Part shown: positions 55,967 through 64,000 of the stretch, in pieces
Layout: every line of letters begins with the position of its first letter
How positions within the stretch are numbered: the stretch's first letter is position 1
Assembly: GCA_902526165.1 (NCBI GenBank)
Contig: CABZKA010000001.1
Location: 62,001-126,000, forward strand
Direction: 5' to 3'
DNA: 64,000 bases
Origin: an uncultured Bacteroidota bacterium
GTDB taxonomy: Bacteria > Bacteroidota > Bacteroidia > Flavobacteriales > Flavobacteriaceae
The notes under the pieces: model-generated
Told to the model about the DNA's origin: nothing
What the model saw: only the letters and a program-made list of their open reading frames with translations
Databases searched by the model: none
Translations under genes and position numbers: made by a program

Positions 55967-56254
55967 TTAAACGATAGCGAGAATATCACTTTCTCTCATA
56001 ATTAAATAATCTTTACCATCTAGTTTTAATTCTGTACCTGAATACTTACCATACAAAACTGTCATCCCCTGCTTTAGTGTCACAGGATTTTCTTTTGTAC
56101 CGGGCCCAACAGAAACAATATTACCTTTCTGTGGTTTTTCTTTTGCAGTGTCAGGAATTATTATTCCTGATGCAGTTTTAGTTTCAGCCTCGAGTGGTTC
56201 TACAAGAACTCGATCAGCTAACGGTTTAATATTTAAATTACTCATTTTTTTCAT
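55967..56254 (-). CDS. groES: Co-chaperonin GroES
   Basis: 95 residues from 56254; an ATG three codons on (56245, [18 protein letters not shown]) agrees better with the family start and with the promoter position. GroES caps GroEL. The mobile loop is [21 protein letters not shown] and the end is [14 protein letters not shown] sigma54-like element lies directly upstream at 56268-56283. Confidence 0.97.
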   Translation of the reverse strand: MKKMSNLNIKPLADRVLVEPLEAETKTASGIIIPDTAKEKPQKGNIVSVGPGTKENPVTLKQGMTVLYGKYSGTELKLDGKDYLIMRESDILAIV

Positions 56255-56267
56255 TTATTTATTTTTT

Positions 56268-56283
56268 TCATCAATCATGCCAA
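56268..56283 (-). promoter_or_regulatory. Sigma54-like -24/-12 element before groES
   Basis: TTGGCATGATTGATGA on the minus strand has GG and GA ten bases apart, close to the sigma54 pattern TGGCAC-N5-TTGC. Initiation would fall near 56257. Several TGACA/TGTCA words stand upstream (56295-56299, 56325-56329, 56333-56337) and might be activator sites. Confidence 0.35.
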
Positions 56284-56337
56284 TTTATAAAACGTGTCAA
56301 ATCAACAAAAATTACAGACAATTATGACAGCTTGACA

Positions 56338-56664
56338 TCATTCTTCTAAATTGGAATCATCTTCCGAATTTTCTAAAATTTCTTCAATATCTAATTGTTC
56401 TTGGTTCTGAATCAAATCAGATTCAAAATTATCATTTTCCGCATTCAATGTTATGTTGGAAAATAGTATTAAGATTAGTATGAAGGATGAAAGTATCCAT
56501 GTAGTTTTATCAAGAAAATCTGTTGTTTTTTTAACCCCACCAATCTGCTGAGTATCACCTCCAAAAGAAGAAGATAATCCACCGCCTTTTGGATTCTGAA
56601 CCATGATTATTAAAATCAACAAAAGAGATAAAACTAATATCAGAACAAGAATTATATTAAACAT
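56338..56664 (-). CDS. secG: Preprotein translocase subunit SecG
   Basis: 108 residues. SecG assists SecYE translocation. Two helices (about 4-20 and 53-72) flank QNPKGGGLSSSFGGDTQQIGGVKKTTDFLDK, the family signature. The C-terminal tail is strongly acidic (DNFESDLIQNQEQLDIEEIL). It overlaps the end of the TPR gene by 8 bases. Confidence 0.93.
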   Translation of the reverse strand: MFNIILVLILVLSLLLILIIMVQNPKGGGLSSSFGGDTQQIGGVKKTTDFLDKTTWILSSFILILILFSNITLNAENDNFESDLIQNQEQLDIEEILENSEDDSNLEE

Positions 56665-57259
56665 TATTCAACTTTTTTTTTAAAAAAATTATTTGGTCTG
56701 CAAATAAACTGATTTTTTCTGGATATTTCAAACTCAAAATTTCATAAGCTTTCAAAGCTTCTTTAAATTTTTTCTGTTCTATATACAGCTCAGCCAGAGT
56801 TTCAGTCATGTAATCCTCTTTTTTAATTTTTTTAACTTTTGTTTTTCTCTTACTAAAATCATTGAATAAATCAAAAAGTAGGTCTGGCTTAGAATTTAAA
56901 TCCTCATTTTCAATTGATGGTTTAGCTGACTTAATCCAGTCAATAAAAGATTTTTTATTATCATGAGACTTTTCTTTTAAATCTTTTAATATTTCAAACT
57001 TTTGATTTTGATTTAAAATTCTATTTTCTACTATTTCGTAGAGATAAGTCCTATTAGAAATTTGTTTTGCACAAATTTCTAAATTTTTATCATAGTCTAG
57101 AGTTTTATACTTTTTCGATAATATCAAATTAATTATTTTAAATGGAATAAAAACAGGATATTTTTTTGATAGTTTTTTAAAAAGTTGTAAATCCTTTTTT
57201 TCTAAACTTTTAATGTTATCAAGTTTTTTTAAAATTTCAGTCCTTGAATGATCTACCAT
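56657..57259 (-). CDS. TPR-containing protein of the lptE-secG cluster
   Basis: 200 residues, lysine-rich, no signal peptide. The C-terminal part contains one clear tetratricopeptide unit, TETLAELYIEQKKFKEALKAYEILSLKYPEKI, followed by a closing helix. A TPR protein at this place between lptE and secG is constant in Flavobacteriia; function unknown. It overlaps lptE by 7 bases. Confidence 0.7.
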   Translation of the reverse strand: MVDHSRTEILKKLDNIKSLEKKDLQLFKKLSKKYPVFIPFKIINLILSKKYKTLDYDKNLEICAKQISNRTYLYEIVENRILNQNQKFEILKDLKEKSHDNKKSFIDWIKSAKPSIENEDLNSKPDLLFDLFNDFSKRKTKVKKIKKEDYMTETLAELYIEQKKFKEALKAYEILSLKYPEKISLFADQIIFLKKKLNNV

Positions 57260-57774
57260 TTCGCTAATGAGGCGTTAAATATATCTTGAGTGATTCTTTC
57301 AAAAATAATTTCATGAGCTTCACTCTTTACACTTATTAATTGTTGTTCAGCAGGAAAGTCGAAATAAAATGAGAATCTCCTTTCAAAATTATCTTCTTCC
57401 TTTTTAAAATTTGAAAATATTAAATTTATTGTTATTGTCAACCTATTTTGTGCGGCATCAAGGTTTGCAGTAGCAGTCATAGGACTAACCCTGTATTCAA
57501 TAATCTCCCCCTCATAAATCAAATCTCCGTTACTTTGGACCATTTCCAAATTAGTTTGGTTTTCAAGTATATTTTGTAATGCGATAGTGAAGTCTCTGTC
57601 AAGACCTGGTTCGAAAATTGACCCTACATTGTTCCCTGAATTATTTTCAAATAGATTTACCTGGAATGACTCGGTACCCTCAGGAATAGAAGCACCTGTA
57701 AAAGAGTAATTACCACAACTAATAATGAAAATGATTAGAAAGGACAATATAAATAATTTACATTTCAATATCAT
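57253..57774 (-). CDS. lptE: LPS-assembly lipoprotein LptE
   Basis: 173 residues from ATG 57774. The signal peptide ends at IIFIISCGNYSFTGASIPEG; the Cys followed by GxYSFTGASIP is the Bacteroidota LptE signature. LptE plugs the LptD barrel that inserts LPS in the outer membrane. The mature part has RDFTIALQNILENQTNLEMV and ENQ/GEIIEYRVSPM segments. Starts inside the end of the sigma54 regulator gene. Confidence 0.88.
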   Translation of the reverse strand: MILKCKLFILSFLIIFIISCGNYSFTGASIPEGTESFQVNLFENNSGNNVGSIFEPGLDRDFTIALQNILENQTNLEMVQSNGDLIYEGEIIEYRVSPMTATANLDAAQNRLTITINLIFSNFKKEEDNFERRFSFYFDFPAEQQLISVKSEAHEIIFERITQDIFNASLAKW

Positions 57775-58987
57775 ACTGTTTAATTTTTCTGTAGAGTGTT
57801 CTTTCACTTATCCCCAATTCTTTTGCGGCAATTTTTCTTTTGCCATTACTTTTTTCAAGGGCTTTAATTATTAGTTCAATTTCGTTGTGCTGAATCGATA
57901 ATGTTTCTTCCTCTAAAACTTCCTCAGCATATGAAAATTTATCAGTATTATTAGAAATGTTTTTAGTTTGATAAGGCTCTTCACTTTTATCAAAAAAATC
58001 TTCTTTTTTTGAGATTAAATCATTTAAATCATTCAATTTCTCTGAATTTTTTTCATCAATATTTAAATATTTAGTAATTCTTTTTAGATCATTTAAATCT
58101 TTCTTCATATCAAAAAGAATTTTATAAAGAATTTCTCTTTCTGAGCTAAAATCACTCTTACCACTTTCCTTATCTTGAATTAATGCTGGAAGATTAGATC
58201 TTGGTTCAGGTAAATAAGTACTTAATAAATTAAAATCAATTGATCTATTTTTTTCCAGTACCGAAAGTTGTTCAGTGATATTTTTCAATTGCCTAATATT
58301 ACCATTCCAAACATAGCTTTTAAGAAGATTTTGTGCCTTTTCATCAAGACGTATTGTTGGCATATTATATTTTTTTGCAAAGTCTGATGCAAATTTTCTA
58401 AAAAGTAATACTATGTCATCTTTCCTCTTTCTGAGCGGAGGAACATTAATTTCTACAGTACTGAGCCTGTAATATAAATCTTCTCTAAATTTTCCCTTCG
58501 ATATTGCTTCGTTCATATTGACATTAGTTGCTGCGACAATTCTAACATCTGTTTTTTGGGCTTTTGATGATCCAACCTTTAGAAACTCACCACTTTCAAG
58601 TATTCTTAGTAACCTTACTTGAGTACTCAACGGAAGTTCACCGACCTCATCAAGAAATATTGTTCCTCCATCTGCAACTTCAAAATAACCAGCTCTGTTT
58701 GTTGTTGCACCTGTAAAAGCACCTTTTTCATGACCGAAAAGCTCTGAGTCAATCGTTCCCTCAGGAATTGCCCCACAATTTACAGCTATGTACTTGTTGT
58801 GTTTTCTGTGAGAAAATTGATGAATAATTTTAGGAAACACCTCTTTCCCAACCCCACTCTCACCCATAATCAAAACTGTTATGTCAGTAGGTGAAACTTT
58901 TATGGATTTTTCAATTGCCATCATTAGCGAATGATCGTTTCCTATGATTTCAAATCTTTGCTTAATATTTTGTATTTCAGAATTCAT
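57758..58987 (-). CDS. Sigma54-dependent AAA+ transcriptional activator
   Basis: 409 residues from ATG 58987; a TTG at 59005 would lie in miaB. No receiver or sensory domain precedes the AAA+ module, which starts at about residue 14. Walker A GESGVGKE is at 42-49, the sigma54-contact GAFTGA at 89-94, and GGTIFLDEVGELPL is Walker B. A Fis-type helix-turn-helix closes the protein (NGKRKIAAKELGISERTLYRKI). Such activators drive open-complex formation by RpoN. A linker of about 100 residues separates the domains. Targets are unknown; sigma54-like sites occur before groES and topA. Conserved neighbours: miaB, lptE, secG. Confidence 0.92.
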   Translation of the reverse strand: MNSEIQNIKQRFEIIGNDHSLMMAIEKSIKVSPTDITVLIMGESGVGKEVFPKIIHQFSHRKHNKYIAVNCGAIPEGTIDSELFGHEKGAFTGATTNRAGYFEVADGGTIFLDEVGELPLSTQVRLLRILESGEFLKVGSSKAQKTDVRIVAATNVNMNEAISKGKFREDLYYRLSTVEINVPPLRKRKDDIVLLFRKFASDFAKKYNMPTIRLDEKAQNLLKSYVWNGNIRQLKNITEQLSVLEKNRSIDFNLLSTYLPEPRSNLPALIQDKESGKSDFSSEREILYKILFDMKKDLNDLKRITKYLNIDEKNSEKLNDLNDLISKKEDFFDKSEEPYQTKNISNNTDKFSYAEEVLEEETLSIQHNEIELIIKALEKSNGKRKIAAKELGISERTLYRKIKQYDIEM

Positions 58988-58991
58988 AATT

Positions 58992-60371
58992 TTAACTAGT
59001 TCCAATCAGGGTTGTCGATGTATTATCATTAATTTTAACATTAACAAAATCACCTGGCTTGTGATTTTTCTTTGGGAAAACAACCATTATATTTTGATCA
59101 TTCCTTCCACACCAGTATTTGTTAGATTTTCTGGATTCTTTTTCTATTAATACTTCACAAATTTTGCCAACATATTGTTTTAAATTCGTAAAGCTATGTT
59201 TTTGCTGTAAATCAATAATTTCTTCGAGTCTTTTTTGTTTAACTTTTTCGGGTACATTATCATTAAATTTTTTATAGGCTGATGTTCCTGGTCTTTGAGA
59301 GTATTTAAACATGAATCCAAAATCGTATTTTACATAATCCATTAACTCTAAAGTCATTTTATGATCATCATCATTTTCATTTGGAAATCCCGTAATCATA
59401 TCATGTGAAATCCCACAATCGGGTATAATTTTTTTTATATTACCAATGAGTTCTTTGTAATTATCTACTGTATGTTTTCTGTTCATTAATCTTAAAATCT
59501 TATCACTTCCCGATTGAACTGGTAGGTGAATATGCTTACAAATATTTTTATGTTTGGTCATAACATTTAAAACATCTTCAGACATGTCTTGAGGGTTAGA
59601 TGTTGTAAATCTTATTCTCATATTTTTGAAATTTACTGCTATTAGATTTAGTAGTTTAGAAAATGATAATGAGGATTTTTTTTGCAACTCGCTAGCATTT
59701 TTAAAATCTTTCTTTAGACCACCTCCATACCATAAATAACTATCAACATTTTGTCCCAGTAATGTTATTTCTTTGTAACCACCATTTTTTAATTTTAAAA
59801 TTTCTTTTATTATGCTTTTGGGGTCTCTGCTTCTTTCTCTACCCCTTGTAAATGGCACAACACAGAATGTGCACATGTTGTCACAGCCCCTTGTAATTGA
59901 TACAAATGCTGAAATTCCATTTCTATCTAATCTTGACGGATCTATATTGCCATACGTTTCATCTTTGGATAGAATTACGTTCACAGCACTATTACCAATA
60001 TCAACCTCCTCCAAAAGATTGGGAATGTCTCTGTAGGCGTCAGGACCCACAACTAAATCAACAATTTTCTCCTCAGTTAAAAATTTTTCTTTTAGTCTTT
60101 CAGCCATACAACCCAAAACACCAATTTTAAGATTGGTATTTTTCTTTTTCAATTTTTTAAATGATTCAAGTTTCCTCCTAATGGTAATTTCAGCTTTTTC
60201 CCGTATTGAACATGTATTCAGTAATATAAGGTCTGAATTTATGTAATTATCAGATGATTGATACCCATTACTATTTAATATGGATGATACAACTTCAGAA
60301 TCAGAAAAATTCATCTGACAACCATATGTAATGATTGAATATTTTTTTTTCTTATCAACAGCTACTAGCAT
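58992..60371 (-). CDS. miaB: tRNA-2-methylthio-N6-dimethylallyladenosine synthase MiaB
   Basis: 459 residues. MiaB adds the 2-methylthio group to i6A37 of tRNA. The N-terminal UPF0004 domain binds one iron-sulphur cluster (YGCQMNFSDSE, NTCSIREKAE, GVLGCMAERLK), the radical-SAM motif is RGCDNMCTFCVVPFTRG, and a TRAM domain ends the protein (NKYWCGRNDQNIMVVFP). First gene of the cluster running to groEL. -7 element at 60388-60395. Confidence 0.96.
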   Translation of the reverse strand: MLVAVDKKKKYSIITYGCQMNFSDSEVVSSILNSNGYQSSDNYINSDLILLNTCSIREKAEITIRRKLESFKKLKKKNTNLKIGVLGCMAERLKEKFLTEEKIVDLVVGPDAYRDIPNLLEEVDIGNSAVNVILSKDETYGNIDPSRLDRNGISAFVSITRGCDNMCTFCVVPFTRGRERSRDPKSIIKEILKLKNGGYKEITLLGQNVDSYLWYGGGLKKDFKNASELQKKSSLSFSKLLNLIAVNFKNMRIRFTTSNPQDMSEDVLNVMTKHKNICKHIHLPVQSGSDKILRLMNRKHTVDNYKELIGNIKKIIPDCGISHDMITGFPNENDDDHKMTLELMDYVKYDFGFMFKYSQRPGTSAYKKFNDNVPEKVKQKRLEEIIDLQQKHSFTNLKQYVGKICEVLIEKESRKSNKYWCGRNDQNIMVVFPKKNHKPGDFVNVKINDNTSTTLIGTS

Positions 60372-60387
60372 AATTTTAATATGAGAA

Positions 60388-60395
60388 CAAATATA
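60388..60395 (-). promoter_or_regulatory. -7 promoter element of miaB
   Basis: TATATTTG on the minus strand, exact; leader of about 13 bases. The palindrome at 60405-60415 stands about ten bases upstream. Confidence 0.5.
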
Positions 60396-60404
60396 AAAAA
60401 ACCT

Positions 60405-60415
60405 GACAAATTGTC
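60405..60415. promoter_or_regulatory. GACAA-A-TTGTC palindrome between miaB and topA
   Basis: A perfect 5-bp-arm palindrome, close behind the miaB -7 element and about 40 bases in front of the sigma54-like element facing topA. It could be an operator or activator site. Confidence 0.35.
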
Positions 60416-60453
60416 GTGTTTTTTAAATTTTTGATTTCAATTTATTTTTTCAA

Positions 60454-60470
60454 TTGGCACAGGACTTGAT
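60454..60470 (+). promoter_or_regulatory. Sigma54-like -24/-12 element facing topA
   Basis: TTGGCACAGGACTTGAT has TTGGCAC at -24 and TTGA at -12 with GG and GA ten bases apart; only the last C of the consensus TTGC differs. Initiation would be near 60480. Confidence 0.4.
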
Positions 60471-60504
60471 TAGTTGTGATTCAGAAGCATTAAAAAAAAA
60501 CGTA

Positions 60505-60512
60505 TACATTTG
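60505..60512 (+). promoter_or_regulatory. -7 promoter element of topA
   Basis: TACATTTG, exact match to TAnnTTTG; leader of about 15 bases before the topA ATG. Confidence 0.45.
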
Positions 60513-60530
60513 TCAACCTAATTTTCAGAA

Positions 60531-62972
60531 ATGCCAAAAAATTTAGTCATAGTTGAGTCACCTGCAAAAGCAAAAACTATAGAAAAGTTCCTAGGTAATG
60601 ACTTCAAGGTTGTTTCGAGTAATGGTCATATAGCAGACTTACCCTCCAAAGAATTAGGTATCAATGTTGACAACAATTATGAACCAAAATATATTGTTAA
60701 TTCAGATAAAAAAGATATTATAAAAATACTCAAAAAGGAATCAAAAACTGCTGAGATGGTTTGGTTGGCTAGTGATGAAGACAGAGAAGGTGAGGCCATT
60801 GCCTGGCATTTATTTGAGCTTTTGGGTTTAAATAAAGACAATACCAAAAGAATAGTATTTCGCGAGATAACGAAGAATGCGGTATTAAAGTCAATTGAAA
60901 ACCCAAGAGAAATAAATGAAAGCCTCGTAAACGCTCAACAAGCCAGAAGAGTATTAGATCGGTTGGTTGGATATAAAATTTCACCTGTTCTTTGGAGAAA
61001 GGTAAAGGGGGGATTATCAGCAGGAAGAGTTCAATCAGTAGCGTTGAGACTAATTGCTGACAAGGAGAAGCAAATTGAAAGTTTTCAGCCAGTGAAATCT
61101 TTCAAAGTTTCAGCTGAGTTTCTGACAGTTAAAGGTGAAGTATTTAAAGCAAGACACAAATCTAAGATTGATGAAAATATTGATTTAGATAGACTTATAG
61201 ATTCTTTAAAAAATTCAAAATTTAATGTATCTGATATCAAAAAAACTCCTTTATCAAGAAAACCATTGCCTCCTTTCACCACATCAACACTTCAGCAAGA
61301 AGCGTCAAGAAGGCTAGGTTTTCCTGTATCCAAAACCATGCGTACAGCTCAAAGACTATATGAACAAGGACATATAACATACATGAGAACAGACAGTGTT
61401 AGGCTGTCAGATGTAGCAAAAAGTGCCTTAAAAAGTAAAATTTTAAATGATTTTGGTGAAAAATATTTTACCGAAAGATCTTACACAAATAAATCTAAAA
61501 ATGCTCAACAAGCACATGAAGCAGTTAGGCCAACGGATTTTGAAAACAAGAATGTTTCTGTTGATTTAGACCAGATCAAGCTGTATGATTTGATTTTGAA
61601 ACGAACAATTGCAAGTCAAATGTCTCAGGCAAAAATTGATAAAACGGTTGTTTCAGTTCAAAGTAGAACAATTGATTTATCATTTACAGCAGAAGGCGAA
61701 GTGATTAACTTTGATGGTTTTTTAAAAGTTTACAGTTCTGTAAAAGATGATGACTCAGAAAAAGATATTTCTATTGATCTTCCCAAATTAACTGTAGGAG
61801 ACTATTTAAACAAAAAAGTAATTTTAATTACAGAAAATTTTTCAAAACCACCATTTAGATACACTGAGGCATCTCTTGTCAGAAAAATGGAGGAATTAGG
61901 CATTGGTAGACCATCTACATACGCCCCAACAATAACAACTGTAATGAATAGAAAATATGTTTTTAAGGGTACAGATGATTCTAAAAAGAGAGAGATATTA
62001 CAAATTATCGTCAATGATAAAATTAAAAAGCAAAAGGTGGAAGAATCATATGGTTCTAATAAAGGTAAACTTGTACCTTCCGAAGTTGGAAAGTTAGTTA
62101 ATGATTTTTTATGTAATAATTTTAAAAATATAATTGATTATAATTTTACAGCTGATGTTGAAAATAATTTCGATTTAATTGCATCAGGAAAAAAACAATG
62201 GAAAGAAATTATCAATGAGTTTTATAATCCATTTAACGATAAAGTGTCAGAGGTTGAGAAAAATGCAAAGAGGGAAACCGGTGAAAGAATTTTAGGCCCA
62301 GATCCAAAGAGTGGAAGACAAGTGAGTGTAAAACTTGGTAAGTTTGGTCCGATGGTACAAATCGGCAAAGTTGACGATGAAGAAAAACCATTGTTTGCAA
62401 GTCTTCTTCCAGATCAAAAAATTAGTAATGTAACGATTGAAGATGCTTTAAGATTATTTGAACTGCCTTTTAAAGTTGGTGAATATGAGGGTAAAGAAGT
62501 CATTTCTAACATAGGAAGATATGGTCCATACATCAAATATGAAAAAACCTTTATCTCAATTCCGCAAGGGTTAACTCCATTTACAATTTCAATTGAAAAA
62601 TCTGTTGAGCTAATTTTAAATAAGCAAAAAGAAAATAAACCTTTAATCAACTATGAGGGTTTTGACGTGACAAAGGGAAAAGGAAGATTTGGACCATATA
62701 TCAAATGGAATGGAACTTTTATTAACGTTAATAAAAACTATGATTTTGAAAATCTTTCGGATGAAGATTGCATTAAGCTAATTACAGATAAAAAAGCCAA
62801 GGATGCAGAAAAAATATTAAAAGTCTGGGACTCAGAAAAAATCTCAATAGAAAAGGGTAGATGGGGTAAAATTTTTATTATTAAAGGAAAATCAAGAATT
62901 CCTCTTTCCAAAGATATCGATATCAATTCTATAGATTTGAAGACCGCAAAAGGTTATTTTAGAAAAAAATAA
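60531..62972 (+). CDS. topA: DNA topoisomerase I
   Basis: 813 residues. Type IA topoisomerase relaxing negative supercoils. The Toprim domain starts NLVIVESPAKAKTIEKFLG and includes LASDEDREGEAIAWHL. The active-site Tyr is in GHITYMRTDSVRLS. The C-terminal region has three RFGPYIKW-type repeats (GRYGPYIKYE, GRFGPYIKWN, GRWGKIFII) in place of the tetracysteine zinc fingers of E. coli TopA; no CxxC is present. Complete. Two possible promoters lie upstream. Confidence 0.97.
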   Translation: MPKNLVIVESPAKAKTIEKFLGNDFKVVSSNGHIADLPSKELGINVDNNYEPKYIVNSDKKDIIKILKKESKTAEMVWLASDEDREGEAIAWHLFELLGLNKDNTKRIVFREITKNAVLKSIENPREINESLVNAQQARRVLDRLVGYKISPVLWRKVKGGLSAGRVQSVALRLIADKEKQIESFQPVKSFKVSAEFLTVKGEVFKARHKSKIDENIDLDRLIDSLKNSKFNVSDIKKTPLSRKPLPPFTTSTLQQEASRRLGFPVSKTMRTAQRLYEQGHITYMRTDSVRLSDVAKSALKSKILNDFGEKYFTERSYTNKSKNAQQAHEAVRPTDFENKNVSVDLDQIKLYDLILKRTIASQMSQAKIDKTVVSVQSRTIDLSFTAEGEVINFDGFLKVYSSVKDDDSEKDISIDLPKLTVGDYLNKKVILITENFSKPPFRYTEASLVRKMEELGIGRPSTYAPTITTVMNRKYVFKGTDDSKKREILQIIVNDKIKKQKVEESYGSNKGKLVPSEVGKLVNDFLCNNFKNIIDYNFTADVENNFDLIASGKKQWKEIINEFYNPFNDKVSEVEKNAKRETGERILGPDPKSGRQVSVKLGKFGPMVQIGKVDDEEKPLFASLLPDQKISNVTIEDALRLFELPFKVGEYEGKEVISNIGRYGPYIKYEKTFISIPQGLTPFTISIEKSVELILNKQKENKPLINYEGFDVTKGKGRFGPYIKWNGTFINVNKNYDFENLSDEDCIKLITDKKAKDAEKILKVWDSEKISIEKGRWGKIFIIKGKSRIPLSKDIDINSIDLKTAKGYFRKK

Positions 62973-62980
62973 TTCAGATA

Positions 62981-64000
62981 GTGTTAAGAGATTATTTCAT
63001 TTCACTAATTGATTTTAAAGAATTTTACAACAGACTAAATAACAAATCAATTGGTAGAAATATTATAATTAATGGTATTGATGAGTTCGAAATAGATCAA
63101 TCGATTAGTATTGTAATGTTCTCTGTTGAGGGTATAAAATTAGCCTCAAAAAATAGTTTAAATTATGCAAAAAAAATTAGAAAAAAACTATATCGTTTAT
63201 CATGGGGAGGTTGGAATATAAAGATTTTAGACTTGGGATTTTTCAAAATTGGAAATCAAAACTCGGATACTCAGTTTGCTTTAAGAGAAATTTTAGAAAA
63301 ATTAGCGTCTATGCAAATAAAAGTCGTGGTTTTAAATCTGAACCATAATTTGATTTTTGATTTTTATTATGCATTAAAACAAAACAATAACATTGTTAAT
63401 ATTGTTTCAGTTGACAATAAAATTCCAACTAATTCTAAAGATTCATCATTAAGAAAAATTTTAGACGATGAAAATTGTAAACTAGGAGAATATTCAAACG
63501 TAGGTTTTCAAAAACACATCAATAATATTGATGAAATTAAACTTTTTGAAAATATGATGTTTGAAACGTATAGTCTAGGTAAAGTAAAAAATAAAATAAT
63601 CAATTCAGAACCAATTTTTAGAAACTCCACTTTAGTTAATATCAGTACAAGTGCAGTTAAATCAGGTGACATTAATAATTCACATGAATTTACAAATGGA
63701 TTATCATCTTTTGAATTTTGTAGTTTATGCAGATTTGCGGGTTTATCAACCAACTTAAATTTAATTTCTTTTAAATCAGACTATCAATCATCTGCTATAT
63801 CATCATTAATTTCTGAGGGAATATGGTATGCTATTGATGGTATGGACAGTGTTGTGCAAGAAAATATACAAGTTAACTCAGACAATTATATTTTTTACAA
63901 TGTTTCAGTAGATAACTTTGATCTAAAATTTGTAAAGAGTTTACTTAGTAACAGGTGGTGGGTGTGTCTTGAAAATATAAATTTAGTTCAGATGGAAAAG
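62981..64000 (+). CDS. Arginase/formimidoylglutamase-fold protein lacking metal ligands (partial, 3' end outside)
   Basis: 340 codons from GTG 62981, nine bases after topA, open to the window edge. The layout follows the ureohydrolase (formimidoylglutamase) proteins found after topA in Flavobacteriia: IRKKLYRLSWGGWNIKILDLG near residue 70, TQFALREILEKLASMQIKVVVL near 105, YSNVGFQKHINN near 175, and NGLSSFEFCSLCRFAGLST near 240. The manganese ligands of arginases are missing: GGDHS is replaced by LNLNHN, DAHxD by SVDNKIPT, and SxDxD by NISTSAVK. It is therefore probably a non-catalytic protein. In relatives gldKLMN lie near this gene, which would place them just beyond the window. Confidence 0.7.
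   Translation, partial: MLRDYFISLIDFKEFYNRLNNKSIGRNIIINGIDEFEIDQSISIVMFSVEGIKLASKNSLNYAKKIRKKLYRLSWGGWNIKILDLGFFKIGNQNSDTQFALREILEKLASMQIKVVVLNLNHNLIFDFYYALKQNNNIVNIVSVDNKIPTNSKDSSLRKILDDENCKLGEYSNVGFQKHINNIDEIKLFENMMFETYSLGKVKNKIINSEPIFRNSTLVNISTSAVKSGDINNSHEFTNGLSSFEFCSLCRFAGLSTNLNLISFKSDYQSSAISSLISEGIWYAIDGMDSVVQENIQVNSDNYIFYNVSVDNFDLKFVKSLLSNRWWVCLENINLVQMEK

Overview
The window is a gene-dense, low-GC stretch of a chromosome from a member of the Bacteroidota, most likely a small-genome marine member of the Flavobacteriia. The evidence is the gene content and gene order: gldD next to ssb and mutY; the chain miaB - sigma54 regulator - lptE - TPR - secG - groES - groEL; purH next to mreBCD-pbp2-rodA; ftsX - DUF3098 - uppP - truB; sucA/sucB without a dehydrogenase E3; and two adjacent exbD genes behind an exbB. 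Start codons lack Shine-Dalgarno sequences, and several genes are preceded by the Bacteroidota -7 promoter element TAnnTTTG. Nothing in the window looks like a prophage, insertion sequence, integron, CRISPR array or plasmid.

Layout. 1-2.0 kb: end of a WecA/MraY-like transferase and a umuC-umuD mutagenic polymerase pair. 2.1-8.4 kb: a sugar-isomerase cupin, then sucA and sucB (2-oxoglutarate dehydrogenase E1 and E2) with a PNGase F-type glycoamidase lipoprotein gene tightly inserted between them, then a small retropepsin-like protein. 8.4-12.5 kb: tatD, a tRNA-Ser that overlaps its stop codon, and an ExbB/ExbD/ExbD energising module with a PorT-like barrel. 12.6-21.3 kb: two TonB-dependent receptors around atpD-atpC, an amidohydrolase and recX. 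21.3-26.4 kb: rng, a 29-residue basic protein and HU on one strand; mutY, ssb, gldD and a DMT exporter on the other. 26.4-34.8 kb: LolA-like protein, rplU-rpmA, phosphopantetheinyl transferase, pnuC and a NadR-type kinase, a His-rich small protein with a His/Asp-rich (metal) TonB receptor, then a TPP riboswitch in front of a probable thiamine receptor. 34.9-47.3 kb: greA, HIT, DUF3127, aat, truB, uppP, ftsX, leuS, lpxB, surE, a tail-specific protease and a lone OppC-like permease. 47.3-54.2 kb: the rod-shape operon and purH. 54.3-60.4 kb: chaperonin, secG, lptE, sigma54 regulator and miaB. 60.5-64 kb: topA and the start of an arginase-fold gene that runs off the end.

How the genes work together. 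Most are core functions: TCA cycle, ATP synthesis, translation, cell-wall elongation, lipid A and LPS export, DNA repair. The accessory layer is nutrient capture at the outer membrane: four TonB-dependent receptors with their ExbB/ExbD motor, a TPP-controlled thiamine receptor, a probable zinc receptor, and a surface glycoamidase that could open eukaryotic glycoproteins. gldD, the PorT-like gene and the arginase-fold gene after topA hint at a type IX secretion/gliding gene set nearby.

The most unusual points are: the PNGase F gene inside the sucA-sucB operon with all three catalytic acids kept; eight of eight convergent gene pairs overlapping or one base apart with no terminator between them; promoters placed so close to start codons that ssb and tatD should be essentially leaderless; a start-codon-enclosing hairpin behind the TPP riboswitch; a terminator-like hairpin in the greA leader; an 11-bp palindrome centred on the atpD promoter; and a tRNA whose 5' end lies inside the tatD stop codon.
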